From contig OU452222.1 of assembly GCA_911728455.2 (NCBI GenBank), forward strand, positions 14,673,201 through 14,737,200: a stretch of DNA of 64,000 nt. The letters are read 5' to 3'. Under the pieces are notes generated by a model that saw nothing but the letters and a program-made list of their open reading frames with translations, did not search any database and was not told where the DNA came from. Shown piece by piece: positions 45,034 to 56,614 of the stretch. Made by a program: the position numbers and the translations under genes. This DNA is from Marthasterias glacialis. Taxonomy: Eukaryota; Echinodermata; Asteroidea; Forcipulatida; Asteriidae. How positions within the stretch are numbered: the first letter of the stretch is position 1; each line of letters starts with the position of its first letter.

Positions 45034-46448
45034 ATATGATTTTTTGGAAAAATGACATTGTAACTTCCGGTTTCGACCGGAAGTCAAGGTCAAATGGGGT
45101 CACACACTGTGTAAGATTTGTAGAGTAATCGAAAAGCTTTCATATGGTGCAAAGATCTTGAATGTAACATATACGGTTCTTCAGATATGGACTTTTTAAA
45201 TATTAAACGTTGATTTAATATAATGACGCAATCAATGACGTCATCTTTTACGGCCAGAAGACAATGTCAATCTGGTATTATGTCTGTGCAAAAGTTTGAG
45301 CAGGCTAAACGATCTTCAAACTGACATTTAAATTTGGACAATATGATAAGCAGTTCTTGAATTATGAATTTTTGAAATTTTAAACTTCCGGTTTCGACCG
45401 GAAGTAAAGGTCAAATGAGGTCAAGTTGTGCACGACATTTGTAGAACTTTACAAGAAGTTTCATGTAGTGGAAGTATCTTGAACGTAGCGCTTCTGGTTC
45501 TGAAGATATGAATTTTCAAATTATTTAACGTTTATTTACTGTAATGACGTCATCAATGACGTCATCATTCCAAAAAAGTGGCGGTTTCGTCTGCTCATCA
45601 AGGTCGATGTTCATGACAAGTTTCAAGTTCATACAAGCTTCACTTATGCTCAAAATTTGCGGAGAAGGTTCAGTGAGAAAGAAGAAGACGCAGAAAACTA
45701 GACATAGAATTTTTGTTTATTACAAAAATACGGTGTTCGGTTGAACGTTACATGATGACGTAGTTCAAAAACATTGAACATAAAAAGATGAATTTGTATA
45801 CAATGTTTGGTTTTTATAGTTAAACTTGTACCACACTTTGTAACAACTCCCGTTTCTTGACAAATGTTTGTTTTTGTTACATAGGCATCAGTTTAGATGC
45901 AGTTTGAAGTTTGAACTATCTGTTTTTGTTTGTTCCACATATTATTTCAATAAAGACATTGAACAATAAAGAATAATTGTTATACAATGTGTCGTGAATT
46001 TATTGTTTCTTCCCACAAATGCAATAATGTTTGTTTGACATTGACATCAGGTTTTATTTTTTGTTTTTGTTTTGCACCTAATGAAAGCCCTTTAAAATGT
46101 TCGCTCATCTGGCAAAGGATGTTATGCATTACAGATTTCAGAATCCCATTGAAATGTTTTAGAAAAGTGTGCCATAATGCGATCGTTAATGCAAAGCCAC
46201 TCCGGATTTTTAGGTTTAGTTTTTCAACTGAAAATCTGATGTTACGATAAAAAGCCGGTTCTAAACGAAAGCAAGGTCAAACACTAACAAAACACTTTTG
46301 TCGTGGAAAAGACCAGGAAAATAGCCTATTGGTAGCATTTGTGGTTCTCAAGATATACATTTTCTCGCTATTTAATGTAATGACGTCATCAGTCAAAAAA
46401 AGATTTTCCGCTCTGCACATAGCGCTCAATGTTTCTAAAATCTTTATT

Positions 46449-46493
46449 CCCAACAGCGCCCTCTTTCGTTGGACCAAAGAGAGCGCCGTTGGG
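46449..46493. repeat. Inverted repeat with 18-bp arms
   Basis: Arms 46449-46466 and 46476-46493 match at 16 of 18 positions around a 9-nt loop; the left arm contains AGCGCCCTCTTT. This looks like a minimal palindromic MITE remnant of a type whose terminal word GCGCCCTCT is seen elsewhere in the window. Confidence 0.6.
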
Positions 46494-48867
46494 TATTCTC
46501 CCAAAAATTCGCGCCATATGAGTTTTACAAATTTTAAACTTTGATTCATTGTAATTTAATGCCCGATGACGTCATTATGACGTAGTTAGGTCTGTGGTGT
46601 CTTGATACCAAGGTTCACCTATCTGTTGAGTTTCAACGTTTTTCATCAATCTCAATCTTGAGTTATTCTGTAGATAAGCTTGAAAGTTGTTTTTTGATGA
46701 AAAAACACGGAGGCGAACTTTGACCCAGGGTAACGACCCGGAAGTTAAGGTCGTACGATTTTGGCGTTAACTTTTCAAATGTTGTCCAAGTCTTTATCTA
46801 TTTGATGCCTAAGTATGAACATCATAGCTTGTATATTCGTTGAGATACAGCAACAAGAAAATGATCATTTTTCAACATTAAAAACCTTGTCATGACGTCA
46901 TCAATGTCGTCATCATTCCAAAAAAGTGGCGGTTTCATCTACTCACTATTGCCTATGTACACAGTAAGTTTTAAGTTTGTTCAAGCTTTACTTTTGTTTA
47001 AAATTGCTGGAGAAGGTTCGGAGGGAAAGAAGAACACGAGGAAACTAGACATAGAATTTTTGTTTATTACAAAAATACGGTGTTCGGTTGAGCGTTACAT
47101 AATGACGTAGTTCAAAAACATTGAACATAAAAAGATGAATTTGTATACAATGTTTGGTTTTTATAGTTAAACTTGTACCACACTTTGTAGCAACTCCCGT
47201 TTCTTGACAAATGTCATCATTCCAAAAAAGTGGCGGTTTCATCTACTCACTATTGCCTATGTACACAGTAAGTTTTAAGTTTGTACAAGCTTTACTTTTG
47301 TTTAAAATTGCTCGAGAAGGTTCGCAGGGAAAGAAGAACACGAGGAGAAAAAAAAGCCGTTACAATTAGTGTCGTAGCACCATTGATTTGAAACTTGTTA
47401 CCAGAGGACGCTGTTTAATGTAATGACGTCATCAGTTTTAAACTTGAAAACGCAGAGTCCTTTACCTACTCACACACTGAAACCACTGTCCAAAGCTCGT
47501 TTTATACTGACCAAAGAACTAAAAAAGAATGGCTTTATAACAATTCTTTCCTTCAACTTCCGGTTGGAACCGCAATACAAGGTCAAATTGGGGTAATTTC
47601 TTTGAGACATCTAAATTGTTTCCAAAAGACCTTTGCGATGATGTGTAGATTGTAAAAATCCATTGTGCACTTCAGGAGTTCTGATTTAATGAATAAACTT
47701 TGATTTATTGTAACTCAACATCTGATGACATCATCATGACGTCATTGTTTTATTTCGCGTCTTCATATTGAGGTTCAAGTATATGCACAGTTTCAAGGTT
47801 CAGTTTAATTTCAATTTTGAGTTATTTATTTGAAGAAAATTTTGGAGGAATTAACATTTAAAGCAACATAATGGTCTCTATGAGACACCGTATAACACAT
47901 GGTTTTGATTTTGTTTGATATATTGAAAGTGAAATCAAATAAAACCTTTAAATATGAATATGAAAATAATTAAAAAGAGCTTTATCATATGTATTTCATG
48001 GGGACTTCTGGTTTGGGCAGGAAGCGAGGTCAACTCAGGTCACTAAGAATTATAAAGAACCGCATACATTTATTGTAACTCGACTCCTGGAGGAAAAACA
48101 AGTTACCTTTTTGGTTTTAACTGCCAGGAAAAACAATGTTTTCGTGCTTTCCAAAGTGTTCCTTTTCCACGCCGTGCAATTGGCTGCCGCCAGGTTGTGT
48201 GTTCAAAATAGTATTCATATTGCCTTTTATCAAAACATTAACCCTTGCTGCCCTCCGTTTTGTTCCGCATCTATGCGGTGTCAATAAAACAAAGTGTGTA
48301 TCGCTAGTGAACGTTGGTGGCACTATATCAAATTAACGGTCTTATTTTGTAACATCACGAACACTGGTGTACTGTACAGTCAATCTGACATTTGACAGAT
48401 TCAAATTCCGAGCTCATTATCTGTATTAAAAAGTTCCAAAGTTTTATAAAAACTACCCCACTTTGATAAACATCATAAACACAAGTGTGCACGGCTAAAG
48501 AAATACACGGACATTTTGAAAGGCGATGACTTTACTTTTAAACTTTACTTTAAAACAGTTTTACTCAGCGTATCCCGACAACAACTCTCGCGGGGGTAAA
48601 GTGCCTCTGGCCCCGCTGTTGCACATTGTGACTCTCGTATGTAAGCACGTACGTGATCGGTAAATATAGAATGAAAGACGATCATTTTGTCAATTGCATT
48701 TTCTCCACCATTATACATCAAACAACTCACGTGAGCATGTGATCGTCTCAGTAAAGTCTCCTCTTCCTCTCCCTGTCACAATTAAGCCACCAGAATGACA
48801 TAAAGGGAAACATTTCCACACTGAACTTGGCATGACTTACATGTTTTTCTTTGTGTCGCCATTATTA

Positions 48868-48891
48868 CACACACACACACACACACACACG
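48868..48891. repeat. CA dinucleotide microsatellite
   Basis: About twelve AC repeats in non-coding DNA. The surrounding 47900-49200 shows no recognised gene or repeat module. Confidence 0.9.
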
Positions 48892-50204
48892 CAGAACTTA
48901 ACGACACACCGCAAAGTTCGATGAACTGTGACAAGACCTGACTTGTTGCGTGTAGGTATATACATGTACACAGCATGCAGTAAAAGCCTAGAGTGCACAT
49001 GCACGGGGTGCAATACATTGAGGGAACTGTACAGACTTTATCGCCGATCGCGCTAAAAACGGCACTTTTCACCTTAATATAACTTCGTTATGCAACGGCC
49101 AATTTTGTTCAAATTTCACAATTAGGCTTTTATAGTCGTTATCTATTACCAAAAACTTCAACACGTAGTTTGCTCAAAAAAATAAAATTAAAATAAAAAA
49201 AAAAATTATTTTTAAACTCGTCGTCGTAACAAACTGTAACACTTGATGACGTCATCAATGTAATATTTTCAAAGGTCATAAACTACATTCAAATGAGGTC
49301 ACACATTGTAAACATTTGTAGAATCGTCGAAGGGCCTTAAAATTAAGTTATTATATTAATACACAAAATAATATTATTCAGATACGATTTTTTATAAAAC
49401 AAACTACTACTTCCGGTTTCGACCGGAAGTAAAGGTCAAATGGGGTCACACCCTGTGTAAGATTTGTTTAATACTTCATGACCTTTCATATGGTGTAAAG
49501 ATCATGTATGTAGCATATCTGATTCTGGAGATATGAGTATTTTAATAAAAAACTTCAATTTAATATAATGACGTCATCGATGACGTCATCATTCCAAATT
49601 TTGTTCTTTGTCATGTACACACTTTGGTCTAAGTACGTGGTAAGTTTCAAGTCCGTACATGCTCTATTTTTTGAGATAGCAAAATAATTTTTTTTTCGAC
49701 CTCGTGTACCATTTTCGTTGTGACGTAGCTATGACGTCACACATCATATTTTTAGAATGCTCTTGAGTTAAAGAAAATATTATGCATTGAACATTTTTTC
49801 ATATTTTTATTCACTTAGGCTCTAGAGCCCAAAATAACATGATTTGTTACTTTAACTTCCGGTTTCGACCGGAAGTAAAGGTCAAATGGGGTCACGTTGT
49901 GCACCGCATTTGTAGATCTTTATAAGAGGTTTCATGTAAAAAAAGAATCTTGAACGTAGCTCTTTTGGTTTTGAAGATATGATTTTTCAAATTATTTAAG
50001 GTTTATTTAAGGTTTATTTAACGTAATGACGTCATCAATGACGTCACCATTCCCAAAAAGTTGCGGTGCCGTCTACTCACCGAGGTTGATGTTCATGAGA
50101 AGTTTCAAGTTCATACAAGTTTCAGTTTTTCTCAAAATTGGCGGAGAAGGTTCGCAGGGAAAGAAGAACACGAGGAAAAAAACAAAAACAAAAAAAAACA
50201 AAAA

Positions 50205-50505
50205 AAAACAGAACAATAACAATAGTTGTTCGGCTGTTGGCCGAACACCTAAAAAAACCCAGAACAATAACAATAGTTGTTCGGCTGTTGGCCGAACACC
50301 TAAAAAACAGAACAATAACAATAGTTGTTCGGCTGTTGGCCGAACACCTAAAAAAAACCAGAATAATAACAATAGGTTTTCGGCTGGTAGCCGAACACCT
50401 AAAAAAAACCAGAACAATAACAATAGGTTTTCAGCTGGTAGCCGAACACCTAAAAAAACCCAGAACAATTACAATAGGTTTTCGGCTCAAAGCCGAACAC
50501 CTAAC
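50205..50505 (+). repeat. Six-unit hairpin tandem array
   Basis: Six units of about 48-52 bp, each with CAGAACAATAACAATAG, a short hairpin (for example TTCGGCTGTTGGCCGAA) and ACACCTAAAAAAA. Hairpin centres differ between units: TTCGGCTGTTGGCCGAA in three, TTCGGCTGGTAGCCGAA, and TTCGGCTCAAAGCCGAA in the last. The frame through it encodes a monotonous N/S-rich peptide caused by the repeat and is rejected as a gene. Confidence 0.9.
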
Positions 50506-50559
50506 TAGACATCTAGAGTTTGTGCACAAAGTCACGGTGTTCGGCTTGAACGTAATAAA

Positions 50560-52447
50560 GTGATTGCGTAATTGAAAATTTGTAGGTCAATATTGTGAGC
50601 AAGTACTTTTCTGTCATATGAAAATTCAACTTCCGGTTTTGACAAGAACAAAAGGTCAAATGGGGTCACACTTTGTACAACATATCTAGAATTGCCCGAG
50701 AGCTTTAAATTGATGTAATGATTATTAATGTACCACGTTTCATTTGTAAGATACACAGTTGTGTATGTACAAACTGATACTTCCGGCTTCGACAGCAAGT
50801 GTAGGTCAAATGGGGTCACACATTGTAAATTATATAATTGTAGAAGGGTCTTAAAATCATGTTATTATATATATTAATACACAAATGTACGTTCATGAAA
50901 AACGACTTTTTATATATGTATCTTATATTTAATGACACATGGTACATTAATAATCATTACATCAATTTAAAGCTCTCCGGCAATTCTAGATACCATGCAC
51001 AAGGTGTGATCCCATTTGACCTTTAGTTCCTGTCAAACCGGAAAATGAAGTTTTGTATGACAAACCCTCATGCAAAAAGATATAAAAAAGTACAAATAAA
51101 TATTTCGTACCCGTCAGCATAGCACAAATAGACAAAAACTTGCACACAATATTGACCTTAAAATTTTCAACGACGTAATTAAGCCGAACACCGTGAGTTT
51201 GTTCACAAACTCTAAATTTCTAGTTTTTCTGGGTTTTCTTAGACGTCGAAACTTGTTGGTCAATTTTCTCAAAAACTACAGCTTGTATGAACTTGAAACT
51301 TACTATGTACAAATATATTAGTGAGTAGATGATACCCAAACTTTTTTGAAATGATGACATCATTGATGACGTCATTGGGTTAAATAAACGTTAAATAATT
51401 CAAAAATTTAATCACTCAAGAACCACAAATGCTACATTCAAAATCTTTGGTGCATATGAAAGGTCTTGAAATGTTGGACAAATTGTATGCACACCGTAAC
51501 CCCATTTGAAATGGCAAAGCAAACTTTTTGGAATGATGACGTCATCGATGACGTCATTACATTAAATCGAAGTTTTATACTAAAATAATCATATCTTAAG
51601 AATAACACATGCTACATACATGATTTTTAAACCATATGAAAGGTCTTGAAGTATTAAAAATATCTTACACAGAGTGTGACCCCATCTAACCTTCACTTCC
51701 GGTCAAAATCAGAAGTAGTAGTTTTTTAAATAAAAATTCAAATCTAATTAACGTAAATTTGTACATTAATGTACTAACCTGATTTTATGGCCGTTCTGCG
51801 ATTCTACAAATTAATTACAATTTGTGACCCCATTTGACCTTCACTTCCGGTCGAAACCGGAAGTATAAGTTTGTTCATACAAAAATATGTATCTTTTTAA
51901 TGAAACGTGGTACATTAACAATCATTACATCAATTTAAAGCTCTCAGGCAATTCTAGATATCGTGTACAAAGTGTGACCCCATTTGACCATTAGTTCCTG
52001 TCAAACCGGAAGTTGAAGTTTCGTATGACAAACCCTCATGCATAAAGATATAAAAAAGTACAAATAAATATTTCGCCCGTCAGCATAGCACAAATAGACA
52101 AAAACTTGCACACAATATTGACCTTAAAATTTTCAACGACGTAATTAAGCCGAACACCGTGAGTTTGTTCACAAACTCTAAATTTCTAGTTTTTCTGGGT
52201 TTTCTTAGTCGTCGAAACTTGTTGGTCGATTTTCTCAAAAACTACAGCTTGTATGAACTTGAAACTTACTATGTACAAATATATTAGTGAGTAGATGATA
52301 CCCAAACTTTTTTGAAATGGTGACGTCATTGATGACGTCATTGGGTTAAATAAACGTTAAATAATTCAAAAATTTAATCACTCAAGAACTACAAATGCTA
52401 CATTCAAAATCTTTGAAACGTGGTGCATTAATAATCATTACATCAAT
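50560..52447 (-). repeat. Same repeat family, inverted and duplicated
   Basis: Up to about 50900 the modules are in the forward orientation (50629, 50779). From about 50930 they are inverted (GACCCCATTTGACC, GATGACGTCATT). The block at about 51030-51450 is repeated almost exactly at about 51994-52412, an offset of roughly 961-964 bp. The 50629-50760 stretch and 50900-51040 are inverted copies of one another, so this region could form a large cruciform. Confidence 0.8.
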
Positions 52448-52451
52448 TTAA

Positions 52452-52905
52452 CTCAGAGCAGCCGGGAGGTTAAAAAATAATCCAATGGTTACCAAATATG
52501 GTCATCATTTTTTTTTCAATGGGCCAACAAGGCCAAGATTCCATGTAGTCCTCACCCCTGGTACACCCCACAAGCCTGTAGACTCCCATTGGACAGACCC
52601 TAACCAGTGCGGAGTAAGGAGTGTTGAAAGACAGCAGCCACCTGTCTCAGTGTAGTAATTGATTGACCCTGTGTCAAGTATTCCCTTGGGACAGGGTGGT
52701 ATGCACTTTGTGAAAACAACTTGCGCCGCATACTGGTCGTAAATAACACAAGTCTAAGTCTTGACTGGCACTCCAATTCACCCCCACAGTGATTTATAAT
52801 GGTTTTGGGCTTGCAGGGCGGGTTATTGACCTTAAAGACAGGGTGGACGATTTTTTAACCTCCTGGATCCAGGGAAGTTGTTGATTAATGTGGATGCTCA
52901 GAGGG
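52452..52905. mobile_element. 454-bp TTAA-flanked MITE (piggyBac-like, non-autonomous)
   Basis: The insertion interrupts a repeat whose uninterrupted version is visible at about 51925-51965. It is bounded by TTAA at 52448-52451 and 52906-52909, where the empty site has one TTAA. The ends are imperfect inverted repeats (CTCAGAGCAGCC on the left, complement CTCTGAGCATCC on the right, 10 of 12), and a subterminal pair GGAGGTTAAAAAAT / ATTTTTTAACCTCC is perfect. There is no coding capacity. TTAA duplication is the hallmark of piggyBac-superfamily insertion; assignment to that family is inferred from this. Confidence 0.75.
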
Positions 52906-52909
52906 TTAA

Positions 52910-53415
52910 AGCTCTCAGGCAATTCTAGATATCGTGTACAAAGTGTGACCCCATTTGACCTTTAGTTCCTGTCAAAACCGGAAGTTGAAGTTTCATATGA
53001 CAAACCTTCATGCATAAAGATCAACAAAAGGTACAAATAAATATTTCGCCCGTCAGTATAGCAAGAGACAAAAACCTGCACACAATATTGACCTTACGCA
53101 ATTACTTTATTACGTTTAAGCCGAACACCGTGAGTTTGTTCACAAACTCTAAATTTCTAGTTTTTTTTTTGGTTTTCTTAGTCGTCGAAACTTGTCTGTC
53201 AGATTTTGAATGTAGCATATGCCGTTCTTGAGATATGGATTTTTTGAATTATTTAACGTTTATTTTACCTAATGACGTCATCAATGACCTCATCATTTAA
53301 AAAAAGTTTCGGTATCATCTACTAAGTAATATGTTTGTACATTTGTTTCAAGTTCATACAAGCTTCAGTTTTTGAGAAAATCGACCAACAAGTTTCGACG
53401 ACTAAGGAAGCCCAG
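52910..53415. repeat. Further copies of the nested repeat, switching orientation
   Basis: 52910-53195 is a third inverted copy (AAGCTCTCAGGCAATTCTAG, GACCCCATTTGACC). At about 53195 it joins a forward copy (TTTTGAATGTAGCAT, TGACGTCATCAATGAC) running to about 53408. The forward part is the reverse complement of 52205-52415, so the MITE sits within a large inverted arrangement. Confidence 0.75.
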
Positions 53416-53419
53416 AAAA

Positions 53420-54170
53420 AAAACCCCAAAAACAGAACAATAACAATGGGTTTTCAGCCGCTAGCCTAACACCTTAAAAAAAAACAGAACAACAATAATA
53501 GGTTTCTGGCTGCTGGCCAAACACCTAAAAAAAAACCCCCAAAAAACAAAAAAAACTTAACAATTACAATAGTTGTTCGGCTGTTGGCCGAACACCTAAA
53601 AAGAAAAACAAAAAACTTCACAATAACGATAGGTTTTCGGATGTTGGCCAAACACCTAAAGAAACAAGAACAATAACGATAGGTTTTCGGCTGCTGGCCG
53701 AACACCTAAAAAAAACAGAACAGTAACAATAGGTTTTCGGCTGCTGGCCGAACACCTAAAAAAAAAAAAAAAAAAAAAAAAAAATCAAGAGGTGTTCAGG
53801 GCTGAGTGCCCGAACACCTAAAAAAAAAAAAAAAAAAACGTACAAAAACAAGAGGTCTTCGGACTCGAGTCCGAACACCTAAAAAAAACTTTACAATAAC
53901 AACAGGTTTTCGGCTGATGGCCAAACACCTAAAAACAGAACAATAACAATAGGTCTTCGGCCGGTAGCCAAACACCTAAAAACAGAACAATAACGGTAGG
54001 TTTTCGGCTGCTGGCCGAACACCTAACAAGAGGTTTTCGGCTGGTAGCTGAACACCTAAAAAAAAACTGTATCAAAAACAAGAGGTGATCGACTGAAGCC
54101 CTAACACCTAAAAAAAAAAAACACCAACAAAAACAGGAGGTGTTCGGCTGAAGCCCGAACACCTCAAAAA
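53420..54170 (+). repeat. Fourteen-unit hairpin tandem array
   Basis: Fourteen units of the same family as 50205-50505, separated by A-rich tracts. Most have TTCGGCTGCTGGCCGAA-like hairpins. Units near 53792, 53852 and 54137 have different but still paired centres (GGGCTGAGTGCCC, GGACTCGAGTCC, GGCTGAAGCC), each followed by GAACACCT. The conserved flank AGGTGTTC / GAACACCT extends the stem. Confidence 0.85.
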
Positions 54171-54179
54171 AATTTCCCA

Positions 54180-54350
54180 AGAAAGGGATAAATACACAAT
54201 CATGATCCCAGTGATGACTCCAGTAAGAATGTATAATTTAATGTTATTAAGTATGTCAAAGTTAACAAGTTTGCAAAGCTTTGGCATTTGGACCGAAATA
54301 ATCGAATTAATGGGGACAGTGCAATTTGTGACAAAAATTGGCAATAAAAT
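54180..54350 (-). other. Possible exon encoding a membrane segment (weak)
   Basis: The minus-strand frame encodes PKLCKLVNFDILNNIK followed by a hydrophobic LYILTGVITGIMIVYLSLSW. It looks protein-like and lies downstream, on the same strand, of the two supported exons at 55974-56441, so it might be a membrane-anchoring exon of that gene. No clear acceptor was found. It may be chance. Confidence 0.2.
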
Positions 54351-54437
54351 ACAAAAAATGTTTCAGAAAACTACCCAAACTTGTAAATACTTTTAGGGGG
54401 TCATCACGTAGAAATTTGTGAATTAAAAAAATACTGC

Positions 54438-54454
54438 GGGGGGGGGGGGGGGGG
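54438..54454. repeat. Homopolymer G17 tract
   Basis: Seventeen consecutive G, followed within 40 bp by C-rich stretches. It could form a G-quadruplex or be a polymerase-slippage product; its length is unreliable in sequencing. Confidence 0.9.
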
Positions 54455-54459
54455 CTCTA

Positions 54460-55970
54460 AAGTGCCTCCCCCTCCCTGTAAGTCCCCCCCCCAAAAAAAC
54501 AAAACAAAAAAACAAGGTCCTGATTGCCTTTACCCACGTTATGGCAATATCCCAATGGTTTATTGTAACCATTAAATGTGATCTATTTGGACATAAAATT
54601 AACATTCCTTACAATAAATAATGATCAGAAAGTTTTAACTTCCTTTTCTTACCATTAAATTTCAGGTTAGCCTCGCATTGAATTTCGAAAAAACAGCAAA
54701 AATGTCTGGCAACACTGCTAACAATAAAATATTTTCCCCCAGCCAATTCTATATTTTTCACAAGACAAATGTCTCATCTCAACAATTTGTGGTCGATGTT
54801 AAAATTGGAGCACTACCAAATGGGTTATGAGCTGTCAAAAATGGTATATTGTGATAGTTTGAAAAAGTCTAAAACACCCCTATTTCAAATGAATGCATAA
54901 CCCATCCACATACCTGTTGATTATTTTTATACATTGAATGCAGCCTCAAAGGACCAATCTACCAATAACTTTTAGGGAAAATAATTTTCTTTATTTTGGT
55001 AAATGGCAATGCCGCCTTGAAAATAGGCAAAATTTTTCTATTCAAAAATTTAAAAAATGGCTTAAAAATTGGAAACGACCCTACTGTAACCAAATGATTA
55101 CGTAATTTGTTTAATTACTTCACTCGTAAACACTAAAAAAAAAAGAATTCCAACTTCTTTCTACCAAGAAACAACTTACCAAAGTTGAAAGGCCATGGCT
55201 TTATGGCTGGCCAGTGCCAACCATGGTTGGCCAGTGCCAACCATAAAGCCGATTAGGAGCGATTAGGATTGTCTTGGTTGAGCGGCTCCTATTACTTTGT
55301 GTGTAGACAAGCCACCACATTCTTAGCGTCGGGGAATGGTGACTTACTGCCTACTCTGACTGCAAAACCCAACATCAAAAAGGCCTTGATGGATAGTTGA
55401 CAGTGTGTTGGGTCATGGAACAGTCTAGTCTATTGCTAGTGCTACATGGTTGGGTAAAGCATGGGTATAGCACGTGGATAGGCCAATTGTAAGGGTTTTT
55501 TCTTGGGGGAAGATTATGGTTGGAGCTTCATCCAACTTTGAGGCTGTAGCAAATTAGGTAATTATCCAAAAAAAAAAAAAATGAAAGATGTTAATTTTTT
55601 TTAATTGCCAAAACATCTGTAAACCCTCTGAGGTCTATTGGGTTTGATAAAAATGGGAAATAGCTTCATTATCCCAGGTATGATTCGATTACCCTAGCTA
55701 CTGTAAAAAAAAAACAAAAAAACACACACGGTCGTTTCTTATGATGCAGTATTTGTCCTACTGTCCAACTGTGTTTTAAAAAGCCTACAATCTTAATTTG
55801 GCTGTTACCATGGCAATGGAGATATTTCTCAAATTTGTTTTCCATATTGGTTACCTTGGTGCAAAAGTCCATCAAACATGAAAGGATGAAGGAACCCATT
55901 TTTGGGCCGTGGCCAACATTTAAAAAAAACTTTGATGTTGACAGTCCCTTACTCTTATCTTAAGGTTTCT
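54460..55970. other. Intron-like AT-rich DNA
   Basis: No repeat module of the neighbouring family and no convincing exon. There is a small direct repeat (TGGCCAGTGCCAACCAT, twice near 55210-55240) and a splice-donor-like GTAAGT on the minus strand near 55170, not enough to call exons. It probably belongs to the intron or flank of the gene at 55974-56441. Confidence 0.35.
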
Positions 55971-55973
55971 TAC

Positions 55974-56140
55974 CCATCTCTAAGTGTTTGATAAGCCTCC
56001 TTGATGTTTTTGATGCTGTTGAAGACAAGGTCATGGATCTCAAAGAATGGATCTAACAGATCAGTGATTGGTTTAATGGGTTCCATTAGTTCATCGAAGA
56101 CAGACTCAATCTCATCTCGCACATGAGTCCTTAGAGTGTG
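55974..56140 (-). CDS. Host gene exon (downstream of the pair)
   Basis: On the minus strand an acceptor TTCTATTCAG precedes 55 open codons (HTLRTHVRDEIESVFDEL, then MEPIKPITDLLDPFFEIH, ending KEAYQTLRD), followed by a donor GTAAGA. It starts in phase 0, exactly matching the phase-0 end of the exon at 56278-56441. The sequence is a charged amphipathic helix pattern. The protein family is not recognised. Confidence 0.6.
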
Positions 56141-56277
56141 CTGAATAGAAATTCAAATTGAATTCAAAGTTAACATCTTCATGCATAAAAAATAAAAACA
56201 AAATAATAATAATAATATATTTACACTATCAATAAGATGAAAATCCTGCTTAGAAAGAAACGATTAAAATAAATTAC

Positions 56278-56441
56278 CGAGTCCAGGGTACCTCCCGTTA
56301 GCTTCTTGACAGGATCTTTAGCACCATTCATCTCATCAACCCATAATACAAGATCCGTCCTGATTTTCTCCTGATGTTTCTTCAATTCTTTAATCATGTC
56401 ACCGATAATTTGAGGGAGATTAAACCAGTATGGTTTTTGAC
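56278..56441 (-). CDS. Host gene exon (upstream of the pair)
   Basis: An acceptor with a long T tract (CTTTTTTTGTAG) precedes 164 bp that read QKPYWFNLPQIIGDMIKELK, then VLWVDEMNGAKD and KKLTGGTLDS without a stop, ending at a GTAATT donor. Two leading bases complete a codon begun in an earlier exon not found here. With the next exon this gives about 109 residues of a helical, probably host, protein. Family unknown. Confidence 0.6.
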
Positions 56442-56578
56442 CTACAAAAAAAGCCCAAAACAATGGCAAATTATTAAACATGATAATGTGCATACTTATT
56501 TGATTTTGATATGGTCTACGACAAAAAGCTCAATACTCGACTCTCGCTGTTCCAGGAGTGACAATACAACAGCTAGCG

Positions 56579-56614
56579 TACTTACCGTGCTGGCTCGAGC
56601 CAGCACGGTAAGTA
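56579..56614. repeat. 36-bp perfect palindrome
   Basis: The two 18-base halves are exact reverse complements with no spacer (centre GGCTCGAGCC, ends TACTTACC / GGTAAGTA). It sits exactly between the host-gene region and the next block of the repeat family. Confidence 0.9.

Larger units (their letters stand above)
45033..50200 (+). repeat. Nested dispersed-repeat family with CTTCCGG and TGACGTCA modules
   Basis: Modules recur in one orientation: an inverted repeat CTTCCGGTTTCGACCGGAAG (45064, 45384, 49410, 49856) followed by AAGGTCAAATGGGGTCACAC, then TTCATATGGTG, TGAATGTAGCAT, GGAGATATGA, then ATGACGTCATC in tandem (45543, 46893, 49568, 50026) and CCAAAAAAGTGGCGG. Longer duplications are obvious: 45690-45860 with 47040-47215, and 46905-47010 with 47212-47320. 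The stretch 49245-49980 is closely related to 57170-57900. Short open frames starting at the TGACGTCATC pair recur with the module and are not genes. Confidence 0.85.

Noticed and set aside
50026..50563. A 160-codon N/S-rich frame and overlapping frames in the hairpin array
   Set aside because: The peptide repeat is just the translated tandem unit, and all three frames are open because the unit lacks stops.
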